Shown: piece by piece, positions 18,950 through 27,272 of the stretch | Position numbering within the stretch: the stretch's first letter is position 1 | Layout: every line of letters starts with the position of its first letter | Origin: Bradyrhizobium cytisi | GTDB lineage: Bacteria; Pseudomonadota; Alphaproteobacteria; Rhizobiales; Xanthobacteraceae | Direction of reading: 5' to 3' | Assembly (NCBI RefSeq): GCF_008123515.1 | Contig: NZ_VSSR01000042.1 | Location: forward strand, 124,001 to 188,000 | DNA length: 64,000 bases | Made by a program: the position numbers and the translations under genes | The notes under the pieces: generated by a model | Database searches by the model: none | What the model saw: the letters and a program-made list of their open reading frames with translations, nothing else | Told to the model about the DNA's origin: nothing

Positions 18950-19465
18950 ATGAGCCAGACATCGAGCAGGGACGGACGCGCATCGTCCGATACGGACGAC
19001 AATCACTCGCCGGCGCCGATCACCGTGATGCTGTCATCACGGCTGATGGTGCTGGCCAACCTGCTCAAGCGCGGTGCGATCCTGCGCTACAAGCGTCTCG
19101 CCGGATTGTCCTCGGTCGAGTTCGGTCTGGTTGCCTCGCTCGGCCGGCGGCCGCCGATGAGCGTGGCGCGGCTCGCCGAGGCCGTCGGTCAGGACAAGGG
19201 CCAGATCAGCCGTGCGCTGGCCGAGCTGGTCTCGCGCAAGCTGATCGCGAAGTCCGAGAATCCCAAAGACAGCCGCGAGGTGCTGGTGTCGCTGACGCCG
19301 GCCGGGCTCGCCGCGCATGACGCGATCGTCCAAGGCGCACAGGAACGCAACCGGATGCTGCTCGCGCAATTGAGCAATGACGAGTTGGAGACGTTGCTTG
19401 CGCAAATCGATCGTCTCACCGCGACGGCGGAAGCGATGCTCGAAGCCGAGAAGGTTTCGCGTTGA
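18950..19465 (+). CDS. MarR-family transcriptional regulator
   Basis: 171 aa from the ATG at 18950 (AGAGG 5-9 bases upstream); a longer open frame from 18875 is not supported. It contains a winged helix-turn-helix: LSSVEFGLVASLGRRPPMSVARLAEAVGQDKGQISRALAELVSRKLIAK, the DxR wing NPKDSREVLVSLTPAG, and a C-terminal dimerisation helix. Such proteins usually repress a divergent catabolic gene until an aromatic ligand binds, here most likely the Rieske oxygenase. The N-terminal 25 residues are Ser/Asp-rich and probably disordered. Confidence 0.9.
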   Translation: MSQTSSRDGRASSDTDDNHSPAPITVMLSSRLMVLANLLKRGAILRYKRLAGLSSVEFGLVASLGRRPPMSVARLAEAVGQDKGQISRALAELVSRKLIAKSENPKDSREVLVSLTPAGLAAHDAIVQGAQERNRMLLAQLSNDELETLLAQIDRLTATAEAMLEAEKVSR

Positions 19466-19497
19466 TCGCGCAGCAATCTCCGGAAATATTCGAGTGC

Positions 19498-19533
19498 TTC
19501 TAAGAGACTCTCTAAGAGTCGTTCTAAGAGCCT
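19498..19533 (+). repeat. Three direct TTCTAAGAG-type repeats, 12-bp period
   Basis: Units TTCTAAGAGACT, CTCTAAGAGTCG and TTCTAAGAGCCT lie exactly 12 bases apart, about 50 bases before the siderophore receptor ORF. The spacing close to a helical turn and the TTCTAA core suggest a binding site array. TTCTAA also resembles a half-site of the rhizobial Irr/ICE iron-control element, but the units are direct, not inverted. Confidence 0.5.
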
Positions 19534-19580
19534 TTCAATTAGCGATATCGCGCGCGCTCTCCTAAGCGTCACCCAATCGC

Positions 19581-21896
19581 ATGCCGTCCCGGGACAGGCG
19601 GCATGACGCATCAGATGCACATTGGGGTGGCGCGTTGAACAGTCTTGGAATGCTGCGGTCGGCCGTATTGGCGACCGCGTCCGTTTGGGTTTTGATGCCG
19701 CAGGTATCGCTTGCACAATCGCCGGCGCAGAGTGGCGCGCAGAGCCTGCCGCCGGTGAACGTGGCTGCACCGGAGCAGCGCCGCCGCGCTGCCGTCCGCG
19801 CACCGCGCCGGACCCAAGGCCCGGTGCAGACGGCCGACAGCCGGAAACCGCAGCCGCAGCGCAACGTCGGAATCGCCGAGACGCCACGTGGACCGGTGCA
19901 AGGTTACGTTGCTCATCGCAGCTCATCCGGCACCAAGACCAACACGCCGATCATGGAGACGCCGCAGTCGGTTTCGGTGATCGGCGCCGAGCAGATCCGC
20001 GACCAGAAGCCGAACAAGCTCGACGAAGTCCTGCGCTACACCGCCGGCGTGCGCGCCGGCACCTTTGGCGCCGACACCCGCAACGACTGGTGGCTGATCC
20101 GCGGCTTCAAATCCGACGACGTCGGGCTGTTCCTAGACGGCATGCAGCTGTTCTACACGTCCTATGCGAGCTGGAAGCTGCAGCCGCCGAACATGGAGCG
20201 CGTCGAGGTGCTGCGCGGCCCGTCGGCCGTGCTCTATGGTGGATCGAGCCCGAGCGGCATCGTCAACGTCGTCAGCAAGATGCCGCCGGCCGAGCCGGTT
20301 CGCTACATCGAGACCGGCGTCAACAATTTCGGCAACGCCTATGTCGGCTTCGATGTCGGTGGTCCCGTTGCGACGCAGCAGGACGGCAAGCTGTTCTACC
20401 GCGTCGTCGGCCAGGTCCAGAACGGCAATACGCAGGTCAACTTCACGCCCGACAACAACTACTTCATCGCGCCGTCCTTCACCTGGAAGCCGGATGGCGA
20501 CACCACCTTCACGGTGCTGGCCTCGGCCTCGAAGCAGGACACCCGCGGCATCAACTTCCTGCCCTATCAGGGCACGGTGACCAACGCGCCGTTCGGCAAG
20601 ATTCCGACCAGCTTCTTCGCGGGCGATCCCAACGTCGACAAGTTCACGCGCGAGCAGGAGATGCTCGGCTACCAGTTCGAGCGCAATCTCACCGACGATC
20701 TGACGTTCCGGCAGAACGCGCGGTTTGCGCATATCGACTTGACCTATCGCGGCTTCGTCGGCAATGGCTGGGACAATATCAACACGGCCACAATGGCCCG
20801 TTACAATTGGTTTGCGAAGAACACCGCCAACCAGGCCGATCTCGACAATCAGCTCGAGTACCGCTTCAACACCGGCCCGGTGAAGCACACGATGCTGTTC
20901 GGGGTCGATCTGAAGGGCTATCAGATCGACGACTACCAGGCGTTCAACTTCGGCACGGTGCCGTCCATCAACGTCTTCAGTCCCTCCTATGGTCTCGACA
21001 TTCCGCTCACGGGCGCGCCGTTCCGCAACTTCCTGTTGACGCAGAAGCAGGCCGGCACCTACGTCCAGGACCAGATGAAGCTCGGCAATTTCGCGCTGGT
21101 GCTGAGCGGCCGCAATGACTGGGTCGAGACGACGCAGGCCGCCCGCGACACCGGCGCAAACATTGCCCAACGCGACGACAGCAGGTTCAGCGGGCGCGCC
21201 GGGCTGATCTACAACTTCGACAACGGCATCGCGCCCTACGTCTCCTATTCGACGAGCTACAATCCGATCATCGGGCTCAACGCGCAGAACCAGCTGTTTC
21301 TGCCGGAGACCGCCAAGCAGGCCGAGATCGGCGTGAAGGTCGCGCCCAAGGGATTTGACGGCTATTTCACCGCGTCGCTGTTCGACCTGAAGCGCCAGAA
21401 TGTAGCGACCACCGATCCGTCGAATGTCCTGCTGCAAAACCAGACCGGTGAGGTGACGTCGCGCGGCATCGAGCTCGAAGCGGTGGCCAACGCCACCAAG
21501 GAACTGAAGTTCATCGGCGCGTTCACCGCCTATCATCTCTTCACCAGCAAGGACCTCGATCCGACCCTGATCGGCAAGACGCCGACCAACACGCCGGAGA
21601 TGCTGATCTCGGGCTGGGCGGACTACACCTTCAAGGACGGACCGCTCGAGGGATTTGGTTTCGGCGGCGGTGTGCGTTATGTCGGCGCGTCCTGGGCCGA
21701 CACCGCCAACACTCTGGAAGTTCCCGCGGTGGTGCTTGGAGATCTCGCGGTCCATTACGAATGGCAGAACTGGCGTACGGCCATCAACGTGGTCAACCTG
21801 ACCGACAAGATTTACGTCGCCAGCTGCGCGTCGGCATCGTCCTGCTTCTACGGTGACCGTCGCCGCATCACCGCGAGCCTCGCCTACAAATGGTGA
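19581..21896 (+). CDS. TonB-dependent siderophore receptor
   Basis: Outer-membrane ferric-siderophore receptor of the FhuA/FoxA class, up to 771 aa. The signal peptide core (MLRSAVLATASVWVLMPQVSLA) begins at ATG 19650, so the true start may be 19635 (TTG) or 19650 rather than 19581. An unusually long Pro/Arg-rich linker follows (about residues 47-110). Then come the plug domain (TPQSVSVIGAEQIRDQ, VRGFxxD-like WWLIRGFKSDD, MERVEVLRGPSAVLYGGSSPSGIVN) and a 22-strand barrel ending in the C-terminal aromatic YKW. Its operon partner is a PepSY reductase-like protein. Iron regulation is likely but the element is unproven. Confidence 0.93.
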   Translation: MPSRDRRHDASDAHWGGALNSLGMLRSAVLATASVWVLMPQVSLAQSPAQSGAQSLPPVNVAAPEQRRRAAVRAPRRTQGPVQTADSRKPQPQRNVGIAETPRGPVQGYVAHRSSSGTKTNTPIMETPQSVSVIGAEQIRDQKPNKLDEVLRYTAGVRAGTFGADTRNDWWLIRGFKSDDVGLFLDGMQLFYTSYASWKLQPPNMERVEVLRGPSAVLYGGSSPSGIVNVVSKMPPAEPVRYIETGVNNFGNAYVGFDVGGPVATQQDGKLFYRVVGQVQNGNTQVNFTPDNNYFIAPSFTWKPDGDTTFTVLASASKQDTRGINFLPYQGTVTNAPFGKIPTSFFAGDPNVDKFTREQEMLGYQFERNLTDDLTFRQNARFAHIDLTYRGFVGNGWDNINTATMARYNWFAKNTANQADLDNQLEYRFNTGPVKHTMLFGVDLKGYQIDDYQAFNFGTVPSINVFSPSYGLDIPLTGAPFRNFLLTQKQAGTYVQDQMKLGNFALVLSGRNDWVETTQAARDTGANIAQRDDSRFSGRAGLIYNFDNGIAPYVSYSTSYNPIIGLNAQNQLFLPETAKQAEIGVKVAPKGFDGYFTASLFDLKRQNVATTDPSNVLLQNQTGEVTSRGIELEAVANATKELKFIGAFTAYHLFTSKDLDPTLIGKTPTNTPEMLISGWADYTFKDGPLEGFGFGGGVRYVGASWADTANTLEVPAVVLGDLAVHYEWQNWRTAINVVNLTDKIYVASCASASSCFYGDRRRITASLAYKW

Positions 21897-21918
21897 GCGT
21901 AGGCGAGGGGAGGGCATC

Positions 21919-23055
21919 GTGAAGGCGCGCACGGTCCGGCTCTGGTCCATGGTTCACACCTGGACCAGCCTGATCTCGACCCTGTTCCTGCTTTTGCTCT
22001 GCCTGACCGGCCTGCCGCTGATCTTCCATCACGAGATCGATGAGCTCCTGGGCTACGCCCCCCAGCCCGAAGCTCATGCGAGCGCGGCGCGCGCGACGCC
22101 CCAAGTCGTCGCCGACGCCGCGCTCGCCGCCGATCCCGGCCGCGTCCTGCAATATGTTTCCTGGGACAAGGACGAGCCCGGGATCGTAACGGCCTTCACC
22201 AACAGCGCGCCCGATGGTGCGCCTGACAACGCGACCGTGCGTGCCTTCGACGCGGTCTCGACCAAGCTGCTCGGGCCGGTCGGCGTCGGGCCGATGCTGA
22301 TCGTGCTCAAGCTGCACACCGACATGTTCGCCGGCCAGGCCGGAAAGTTGTTCCTCGGCGCGATGGGGCTGCTGTTCGCTGTGGCGATTGTCTCCGGCGT
22401 GGTGCTGTACTGGCCGTTCACCCGCCGCCTGCGCTTTGCCACCATCCGTGACAGCGCCGCGCGCCGCGTCCGCTGGCTCGACTGGCACAATCTGATCGGC
22501 GTGGTGACGGTGGCCTGGGCGCTGGTCGTGGGCTTGACCGGCGTCGTCAACACCTGGGCCGAGCTGATGCTCAACCAGTGGAAGGCGACCGAGCTCGCCA
22601 GCATGGTCGCGCCCTATGCCGGCAAGCCGCCGCCGGTACGTCTCGCCTCGCTCGATGATGTCGTCGTGCGCGCCAGGCAGGCTGCGCCCGGCATGGAGGT
22701 CGCCTTCATCGCCTTCCCGGGCGCGCCGTTCACGTCCTCGCACCATTTCGCCGCTTTTATGCGTGGCGACACCGCTTTGACCGCGCGCCTGCTCAAGCCG
22801 GTGCTGCTCGACGGCGAAACCGGGGAGGTCGCGGATATCAGGGCGCTGCCACTTTACCTTCAGGCGCTGCTGATCTCCCAGCCGCTGCATTTCGGCGATT
22901 ATGGCGGGATGCCGCTCAAGGTGATCTGGGCCGCGCTCGACGCGCTCACCATCGTTGTGATCGGCAGCGGCCTCTATCTCTGGGTGGCACGGCGGCGCAA
23001 GCGTGCCCCTGCCAAAGCCGAAACATTCGCCAGACGAGCCCGGGTCCCGTCGTGA
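21919..23055 (+). CDS. PepSY-associated membrane protein (ferric-siderophore reductase-like)
   Basis: 378 aa from GTG 21919 (GGGGAGGG upstream); the longer frame from 21853 runs inside the receptor gene and is rejected. N-terminal KARTVRLWSMVHTWTSL leads into TM1, with further helices near residues 145-165, 195-215 and 345-365: the PepSY_TM four-helix layout with His in HTW, HHE and DWHNLIG that could carry haem. Proteins of this type next to TonB receptors (FoxB, FsrB-like) reduce ferric siderophores in the inner membrane. It lies 22 bases after the receptor gene. Confidence 0.88.
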   Translation: MKARTVRLWSMVHTWTSLISTLFLLLLCLTGLPLIFHHEIDELLGYAPQPEAHASAARATPQVVADAALAADPGRVLQYVSWDKDEPGIVTAFTNSAPDGAPDNATVRAFDAVSTKLLGPVGVGPMLIVLKLHTDMFAGQAGKLFLGAMGLLFAVAIVSGVVLYWPFTRRLRFATIRDSAARRVRWLDWHNLIGVVTVAWALVVGLTGVVNTWAELMLNQWKATELASMVAPYAGKPPPVRLASLDDVVVRARQAAPGMEVAFIAFPGAPFTSSHHFAAFMRGDTALTARLLKPVLLDGETGEVADIRALPLYLQALLISQPLHFGDYGGMPLKVIWAALDALTIVVIGSGLYLWVARRRKRAPAKAETFARRARVPS

Positions 23056-23285
23056 TGCATGGCTTCTCTGACCGCGCGCGCCTGTGGACACGTGTCCTTG
23101 CTGCACCTGGCCTGCTCGCGGCCGCGACCATCACCGGTCTCCTGGCTGCATTGCTGTGGGGAACGGTCGGCCAGTATGTCGCCTGGGTGACAGTCGGAGC
23201 GCCGGTCGCGGTCGTTGCCTGGGTTTGGGTGCGCCGGCGGCCCCAAAAAACCGGGCCATTTTCGCCGACGATGCGCGGCAAATAG
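23055..23285 (+). CDS. Small two-helix membrane protein in the siderophore operon
   Basis: 76 aa from ATG 23055, sharing one base with the PepSY gene's stop codon (a GTG at 23052 gives a 4-base overlap instead). Two hydrophobic helices (VLAAPGLLAAATITGLLAALLW and YVAWVTVGAPVAVVAWVWV) are followed by a basic tail RRRPQK. I do not know the family. Tight coupling suggests it assists the PepSY protein or the receptor. Confidence 0.7.
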   Translation: MHGFSDRARLWTRVLAAPGLLAAATITGLLAALLWGTVGQYVAWVTVGAPVAVVAWVWVRRRPQKTGPFSPTMRGK

Positions 23286-23531
23286 CCGGCGCCGCCTGTG
23301 CGCCGCAATCTTAGAACGGCTGCCCTGCAAAACTGTGGCCGCCCTTGCTGGGTTTGCCGATCTGCTCCATACCAGCGTGGGGTGATTCCGGGATTTCTAC
23401 CGTGCCGGGGGCGGCAAAGGGCCTGAAAAGAGCGTGTCTTGCGCCAATTGGTGCACTGCGCTAAGGCTCAGAACAATTCCAAATCGGACGAATCCGTGGC
23501 TGTCCCGAGGCTGCGGGAAAAAGGGCTCGCC

Positions 23532-23897
23532 ATGAGCGGCATTCTACAGAACTATCTTCCACTCGTCGTCTTTATAGGGGTAGCTGCTGTCATCGGCCTG
23601 GTGCTGCTGATCGCGCCCTTCATCGTGGCGTTCCAGCAGCCGGACCCGGAAAAGCTGTCGGCGTATGAGTGCGGTTTCAACGCCTTCGACGACGCCCGCA
23701 TGAAGTTCGACGTCCGCTTCTATCTGGTCGCGATCCTCTTCATCATCTTCGACCTCGAGGTGGCGTTTCTGTTTCCCTGGGCGGTGGCGTTCGGCAAGCT
23801 TGGTGCGACCGGCTTCTGGTCCATGCTGGTGTTCCTCGCCGTGCTGACGGTCGGCTTCGCCTATGAATGGAAGAAAGGCGCACTCGAATGGGATTGA
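23532..23897 (+). CDS. nuoA: NADH-quinone oxidoreductase subunit A
   Basis: 121 aa, three membrane helices. It forms part of the joint between the peripheral and membrane arms of complex I. The conserved loop KLSAYECGFNAFDDARMKFDVRFYLVAILFIIFDLEVAFLFPW is complete, including the Cys next to the quinone cavity. It starts at ATG 23532 with AAGGG upstream. It is the first gene of the nuo operon, overlapping nuoB by 10 bases. Confidence 0.97.
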   Translation: MSGILQNYLPLVVFIGVAAVIGLVLLIAPFIVAFQQPDPEKLSAYECGFNAFDDARMKFDVRFYLVAILFIIFDLEVAFLFPWAVAFGKLGATGFWSMLVFLAVLTVGFAYEWKKGALEWD

Positions 23898-24475
23898 ACC
23901 CTGCACCATCAGCTGGCCCGATCGTGACGCCGGCCCCCAAGGGCATCCTGGATCCGTCGACCGGCAAGCCGGTCGGGGCCAATGATCCGTTCTTCCTCGA
24001 GGTCAATCACGAGCTGTCCGACAAAGGCTTCTTCGTGGCCGCGACCGACGACCTCATCACCTGGGCCCGTACCGGCTCGCTGATGTGGATGACCTTCGGT
24101 CTCGCCTGCTGCGCGGTCGAGATGATGCAGGTGTCGATGCCGCGCTACGACGTCGAGCGTTTCGGCTTCGCCCCGCGTGCCTCGCCGCGCCAGTCCGACG
24201 TGATGATCGTCGCCGGCACGCTGACCAACAAGATGGCGCCGGCGCTGCGCAAGGTCTACGACCAGATGCCCGAGCCGCGCTACGTCATCTCGATGGGCTC
24301 CTGCGCCAATGGCGGCGGCTATTATCACTATTCCTACTCGGTCGTGCGCGGCTGCGACCGCATCGTGCCGATCGACATCTACGTGCCGGGCTGCCCGCCC
24401 ACGGCGGAAGCGCTGCTCTACGGCGTGCTGCTGCTGCAGAAGAAGATCCGCCGCACCGGCACCATCGAACGCTAA
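23888..24475 (+). CDS. nuoB: NADH-quinone oxidoreductase subunit B
   Basis: 195 aa. Carries the terminal [4Fe-4S] cluster N2, which passes electrons to quinone. Ligand motifs seen: GLACCAVEMM (the adjacent Cys pair), SMGSCANGGG and VPGCPPTAEA. The N-terminus has an extension of about 35 residues rich in Pro/Gly before the conserved core. The ATG at 23888 overlaps the nuoA stop; an upstream ATG at 23867 lies within nuoA. Confidence 0.97.
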   Translation: MGLNPAPSAGPIVTPAPKGILDPSTGKPVGANDPFFLEVNHELSDKGFFVAATDDLITWARTGSLMWMTFGLACCAVEMMQVSMPRYDVERFGFAPRASPRQSDVMIVAGTLTNKMAPALRKVYDQMPEPRYVISMGSCANGGGYYHYSYSVVRGCDRIVPIDIYVPGCPPTAEALLYGVLLLQKKIRRTGTIER

Positions 24476-24486
24476 GGTTTTACATC

Positions 24487-25101
24487 ATGGACGACGCCAA
24501 GCTCGACGCCCTGGGGCAGACGATCGTGAGCGCGCTTCCGGGCGCCGCGCTCGGTCACTCGGTCGCGTTCAACCAGCTCACGGTTGATGTCGAGGCCAGC
24601 AAGATCGTCGAGGTGGTCACGTACCTCCGCGACGATCCGAACTGCCGTTTCGTCAACTTCACCGACATCACGGCGGCGGACTATCCGGATCGCGAGAAAC
24701 GTTTCGACGTGATTTATCACTTCCTGTCACCGACCCTGAATACGCGGATCCGCCTCAAGGCCCAGGCCGACGAGACCACGCAGGTGCCGTCGCTGATCGA
24801 GGTGTTCCCCGGTGCCGACTGGTTCGAGCGCGAGGCCTATGACCTCTACGGCGTGTTCTTCGTCGGCCATCCTGACATGCGCCGGCTGCTTACCGATTAC
24901 GGTTTCGAGGGCCATCCGCTGCGCAAGGATTTCCCGCTGACCGGCTTCCTCGAGGTCCGCTACGACGACCAGGAGAAGCGCGTGGTGTACGAGCCGGTGC
25001 GCCTCAACCAGGAATTCCGCAAGTTCGACTTTTTGTCGCCGTGGGAAGGGGGCGACTATCCGGTCCTTCCGGGGGATGAGAAGGCGGGGCCGAAGAGCTG
25101 A
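24487..25101 (+). CDS. nuoC: NADH-quinone oxidoreductase subunit C
   Basis: 204 aa, the 30-kDa subunit (NDUFS3 type) that packs on NuoD and NuoB in the Q module. The signature ERECYDLYGVxFxGHPDxRRxLxDYGFEGHPLRKDFPLTG is present in the form EREAYDLYGVFFVGHPDMRR (about residues 115-135) followed by GFEGHPLRKDFPLTG. It is a separate gene, not fused with nuoD, as usual in alphaproteobacteria and mitochondria. Confidence 0.97.
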   Translation: MDDAKLDALGQTIVSALPGAALGHSVAFNQLTVDVEASKIVEVVTYLRDDPNCRFVNFTDITAADYPDREKRFDVIYHFLSPTLNTRIRLKAQADETTQVPSLIEVFPGADWFEREAYDLYGVFFVGHPDMRRLLTDYGFEGHPLRKDFPLTGFLEVRYDDQEKRVVYEPVRLNQEFRKFDFLSPWEGGDYPVLPGDEKAGPKS

Positions 25102-25103
25102 TC

Positions 25104-26300
25104 ATGAACGAGCAACCAGAAGTCCTTCGCAACTTCACCATTAATTTTGGTCCGCAGCATCCGGCGGCGCACGGCGTGTTGCGTCTGGTGCTGGAGCTCG
25201 ACGGCGAAGTCGTCGCCCGCGTCGATCCCCATATCGGCCTGCTTCACCGCGGCACCGAAAAGCTGATCGAGCAGAAGACCTATCTCCAGGCGATCCCGTA
25301 TTTCGACCGGCTCGATTACGTCGCGCCGATGAACCAGGAGCACGCCTTCTGCATGGCGGCCGAAAAGCTGCTTGGCATCGAGGTGCCGCGCCGCGGCCAG
25401 CTGATCCGAGTGCTCTATTGCGAGATCGGCCGCATCCTGTCGCATCTGCTCAACGTCACTACGCAGGCGATGGACGTCGGCGCGCTGACCCCGCCGCTGT
25501 GGGGCTTTGAAGAGCGCGAGAAGCTGATGGTGTTCTACGAGCGCGCCTCGGGCAGCCGTATGCACGCAGCCTTCTTCCGCGTCGGCGGCGTGCATCAGGA
25601 CCTGCCCCAGAAGCTGGTCGACGATATCGAGGCCTGGTGCGATCCGTTCCTGAAAGTGGTCGAGGACCTCGACCGCCTGCTCACCGCCAACCGCATCTTC
25701 AAGCAGCGCAACGTCGACATCGGCGTGGTGTCGCTGAAGGAAGCCTGGGAGTGGGGCTTTTCGGGCGTCATGGTGCGCGGCTCGGGCGCGGCCTGGGACC
25801 TGCGCAAGTCGCAGCCCTATGAGTGCTATGCCGAGATGGATTTCGACATTCCGATCGGCAAAAACGGCGACTGCTACGACCGCTATCTGATCCGCATGGA
25901 AGAGATGCGCCAGTCGGTGCGCATCATGAAGCAGTGCATCCAGAAGCTGAATGCAGCCGACGGGCAGGGCCCCGTCGTCGTCGAAGACAACAAGGTCGCG
26001 CCGCCGCGCCGTGGCGAGATGAAGCGCTCGATGGAAGCGCTGATCCACCACTTCAAGCTCTACACCGAAGGCGTTCGCGTGCCGGAAGGCGAAGTCTACG
26101 CCGCGGTCGAGGCGCCCAAGGGCGAGTTCGGCGTCTATCTGGTCTCCGACGGTAGCAACAAGCCCTACAAGTGCAAGATCCGCGCACCGGGCTTTGCGCA
26201 TCTGCAAGCGATGGATCACATCTGCCGCGGCCATCTGCTCGCCGACGTCTCGGCCATTCTCGGTTCGCTCGACATCGTGTTCGGAGAGGTCGATCGGTGA
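25104..26300 (+). CDS. nuoD: NADH-quinone oxidoreductase subunit D
   Basis: 398 aa, the 49-kDa subunit (NDUFS2 type), related to [NiFe]-hydrogenase large subunits. It forms the quinone site with NuoB. Conserved features include NFGPQHPAAHGVLRLVLELDGE at the start, HIGLLHRGTEKL with the quinone-side His, RLDYVAPMNQEHAF, and the C-terminal ILGSLDIVFGEVDR. Its stop codon shares a base with the start of the inserted FkbM-like gene. Confidence 0.97.
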   Translation: MNEQPEVLRNFTINFGPQHPAAHGVLRLVLELDGEVVARVDPHIGLLHRGTEKLIEQKTYLQAIPYFDRLDYVAPMNQEHAFCMAAEKLLGIEVPRRGQLIRVLYCEIGRILSHLLNVTTQAMDVGALTPPLWGFEEREKLMVFYERASGSRMHAAFFRVGGVHQDLPQKLVDDIEAWCDPFLKVVEDLDRLLTANRIFKQRNVDIGVVSLKEAWEWGFSGVMVRGSGAAWDLRKSQPYECYAEMDFDIPIGKNGDCYDRYLIRMEEMRQSVRIMKQCIQKLNAADGQGPVVVEDNKVAPPRRGEMKRSMEALIHHFKLYTEGVRVPEGEVYAAVEAPKGEFGVYLVSDGSNKPYKCKIRAPGFAHLQAMDHICRGHLLADVSAILGSLDIVFGEVDR

Positions 26301-27262
26301 TGGCGCAGGCGCCAATCCAGTATGACCGTGCCTCGGGGGCCCTTGAAGGGGCCAACCTGTGGGAGCGGACGGCTGCCTTGGCGCTGGTGACGGGATCGAA
26401 GATCTCGTCGCACTTCTCCCATATGGGCTACATCGCCTGCGCCAATCTGCTGCGGAAAACGCTGCCCGAGCGCAACATCGCGATCAAGCTCAACCCGGAC
26501 GCCGTGTTCGAGTTCCCTTACGGCGACGGCTACTGGAGCAAGCTGCTCAACCGCTCCTATTGCTACGAGGACGAGCTGGAGCTGTTGTTCGCCGACTCCA
26601 TCGACGTCGACTACACGCTGCTCGATTGCGGCGCCAATTACGGCTACTGGTCGGTTCTGGTCTCGAGCAAGCCGTTCGGCTCGCACAAGGCGATCGCGAT
26701 CGAGCCGTCGGGCCAGAACTACCCGAAGCTCGCGAATAACGCCCGCATCAACGGCAATCGCTTCGAGACCATGAAATGCGCGATCGGCGCGACACGCGGC
26801 ACCGCGCGGCTGTCGGGCACCAAGCACGAGGCCTTCAGCATCGCCGGCGCTCCCTCGGATGGCGGCGAGGACGTGCCCGTTCTCGCGCTCGACAATCTCA
26901 TCGACGACGGCAAGGTCGCAGCCAGCGGCAAATATCTGATCAAGCTCGACGTCGAGGGCGTCGAGATCGAGGCGATCAGGGGCGGCGCGCGGCTGCTCCA
27001 GACCGACAGCGTCATCATGTGCGAGGAGCACGGCAGCGACCGCTCTCATGCGGTGTCGCGCTACATCCTCGAGCAGACCCCGCTGAAGCTGATCGTGCTC
27101 GATCCGCGCACCAACCGGCTTGAGACGGTGAGCGATCTGTCGATCCTCGACCGCATCAAGGTCTCGACCCACGTCGGCTACAACGTTTTCGGCACCGCAA
27201 GCGCATTCTGGCAGGACAGGATCAATGTCCTGAATGCGAAACCCGCGCGCCGCATGCAGTGA
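26300..27262 (+). CDS. FkbM-family SAM methyltransferase embedded in the nuo operon
   Basis: 320 aa. It starts at ATG 26300 in a TGATG overlap with nuoD, so it is translationally coupled. A class I methyltransferase fold of the FkbM type: motif I TLLDCGANYGYWSVLV (about residues 109-124), acidic loop IAIEPSGQNYPKL, and the family mark LIKLDVEGVEIEAIRGG. About 80 residues precede the domain with a hydrophobic patch (YIACANLLRKTLP). FkbM enzymes usually O-methylate small molecules or sugars, and no role in complex I is established. It sits 10 bases before nuoE, so it is co-transcribed with complex I. Confidence 0.88.
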   Translation: MAQAPIQYDRASGALEGANLWERTAALALVTGSKISSHFSHMGYIACANLLRKTLPERNIAIKLNPDAVFEFPYGDGYWSKLLNRSYCYEDELELLFADSIDVDYTLLDCGANYGYWSVLVSSKPFGSHKAIAIEPSGQNYPKLANNARINGNRFETMKCAIGATRGTARLSGTKHEAFSIAGAPSDGGEDVPVLALDNLIDDGKVAASGKYLIKLDVEGVEIEAIRGGARLLQTDSVIMCEEHGSDRSHAVSRYILEQTPLKLIVLDPRTNRLETVSDLSILDRIKVSTHVGYNVFGTASAFWQDRINVLNAKPARRMQ

Positions 27263-27272
27263 GAGATAAGAG

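Noticed and set aside
20133..21950. 605-codon minus-strand frame opposite the siderophore receptor
   Set aside because: Antisense shadow; the sense frame has complete plug and barrel motifs.
23286..23531. Search for a clear promoter in front of nuoA
   Set aside because: A partly palindromic GCGCCAATTGGTGC is present, but I found no convincing -35/-10 pair, so no promoter is called.
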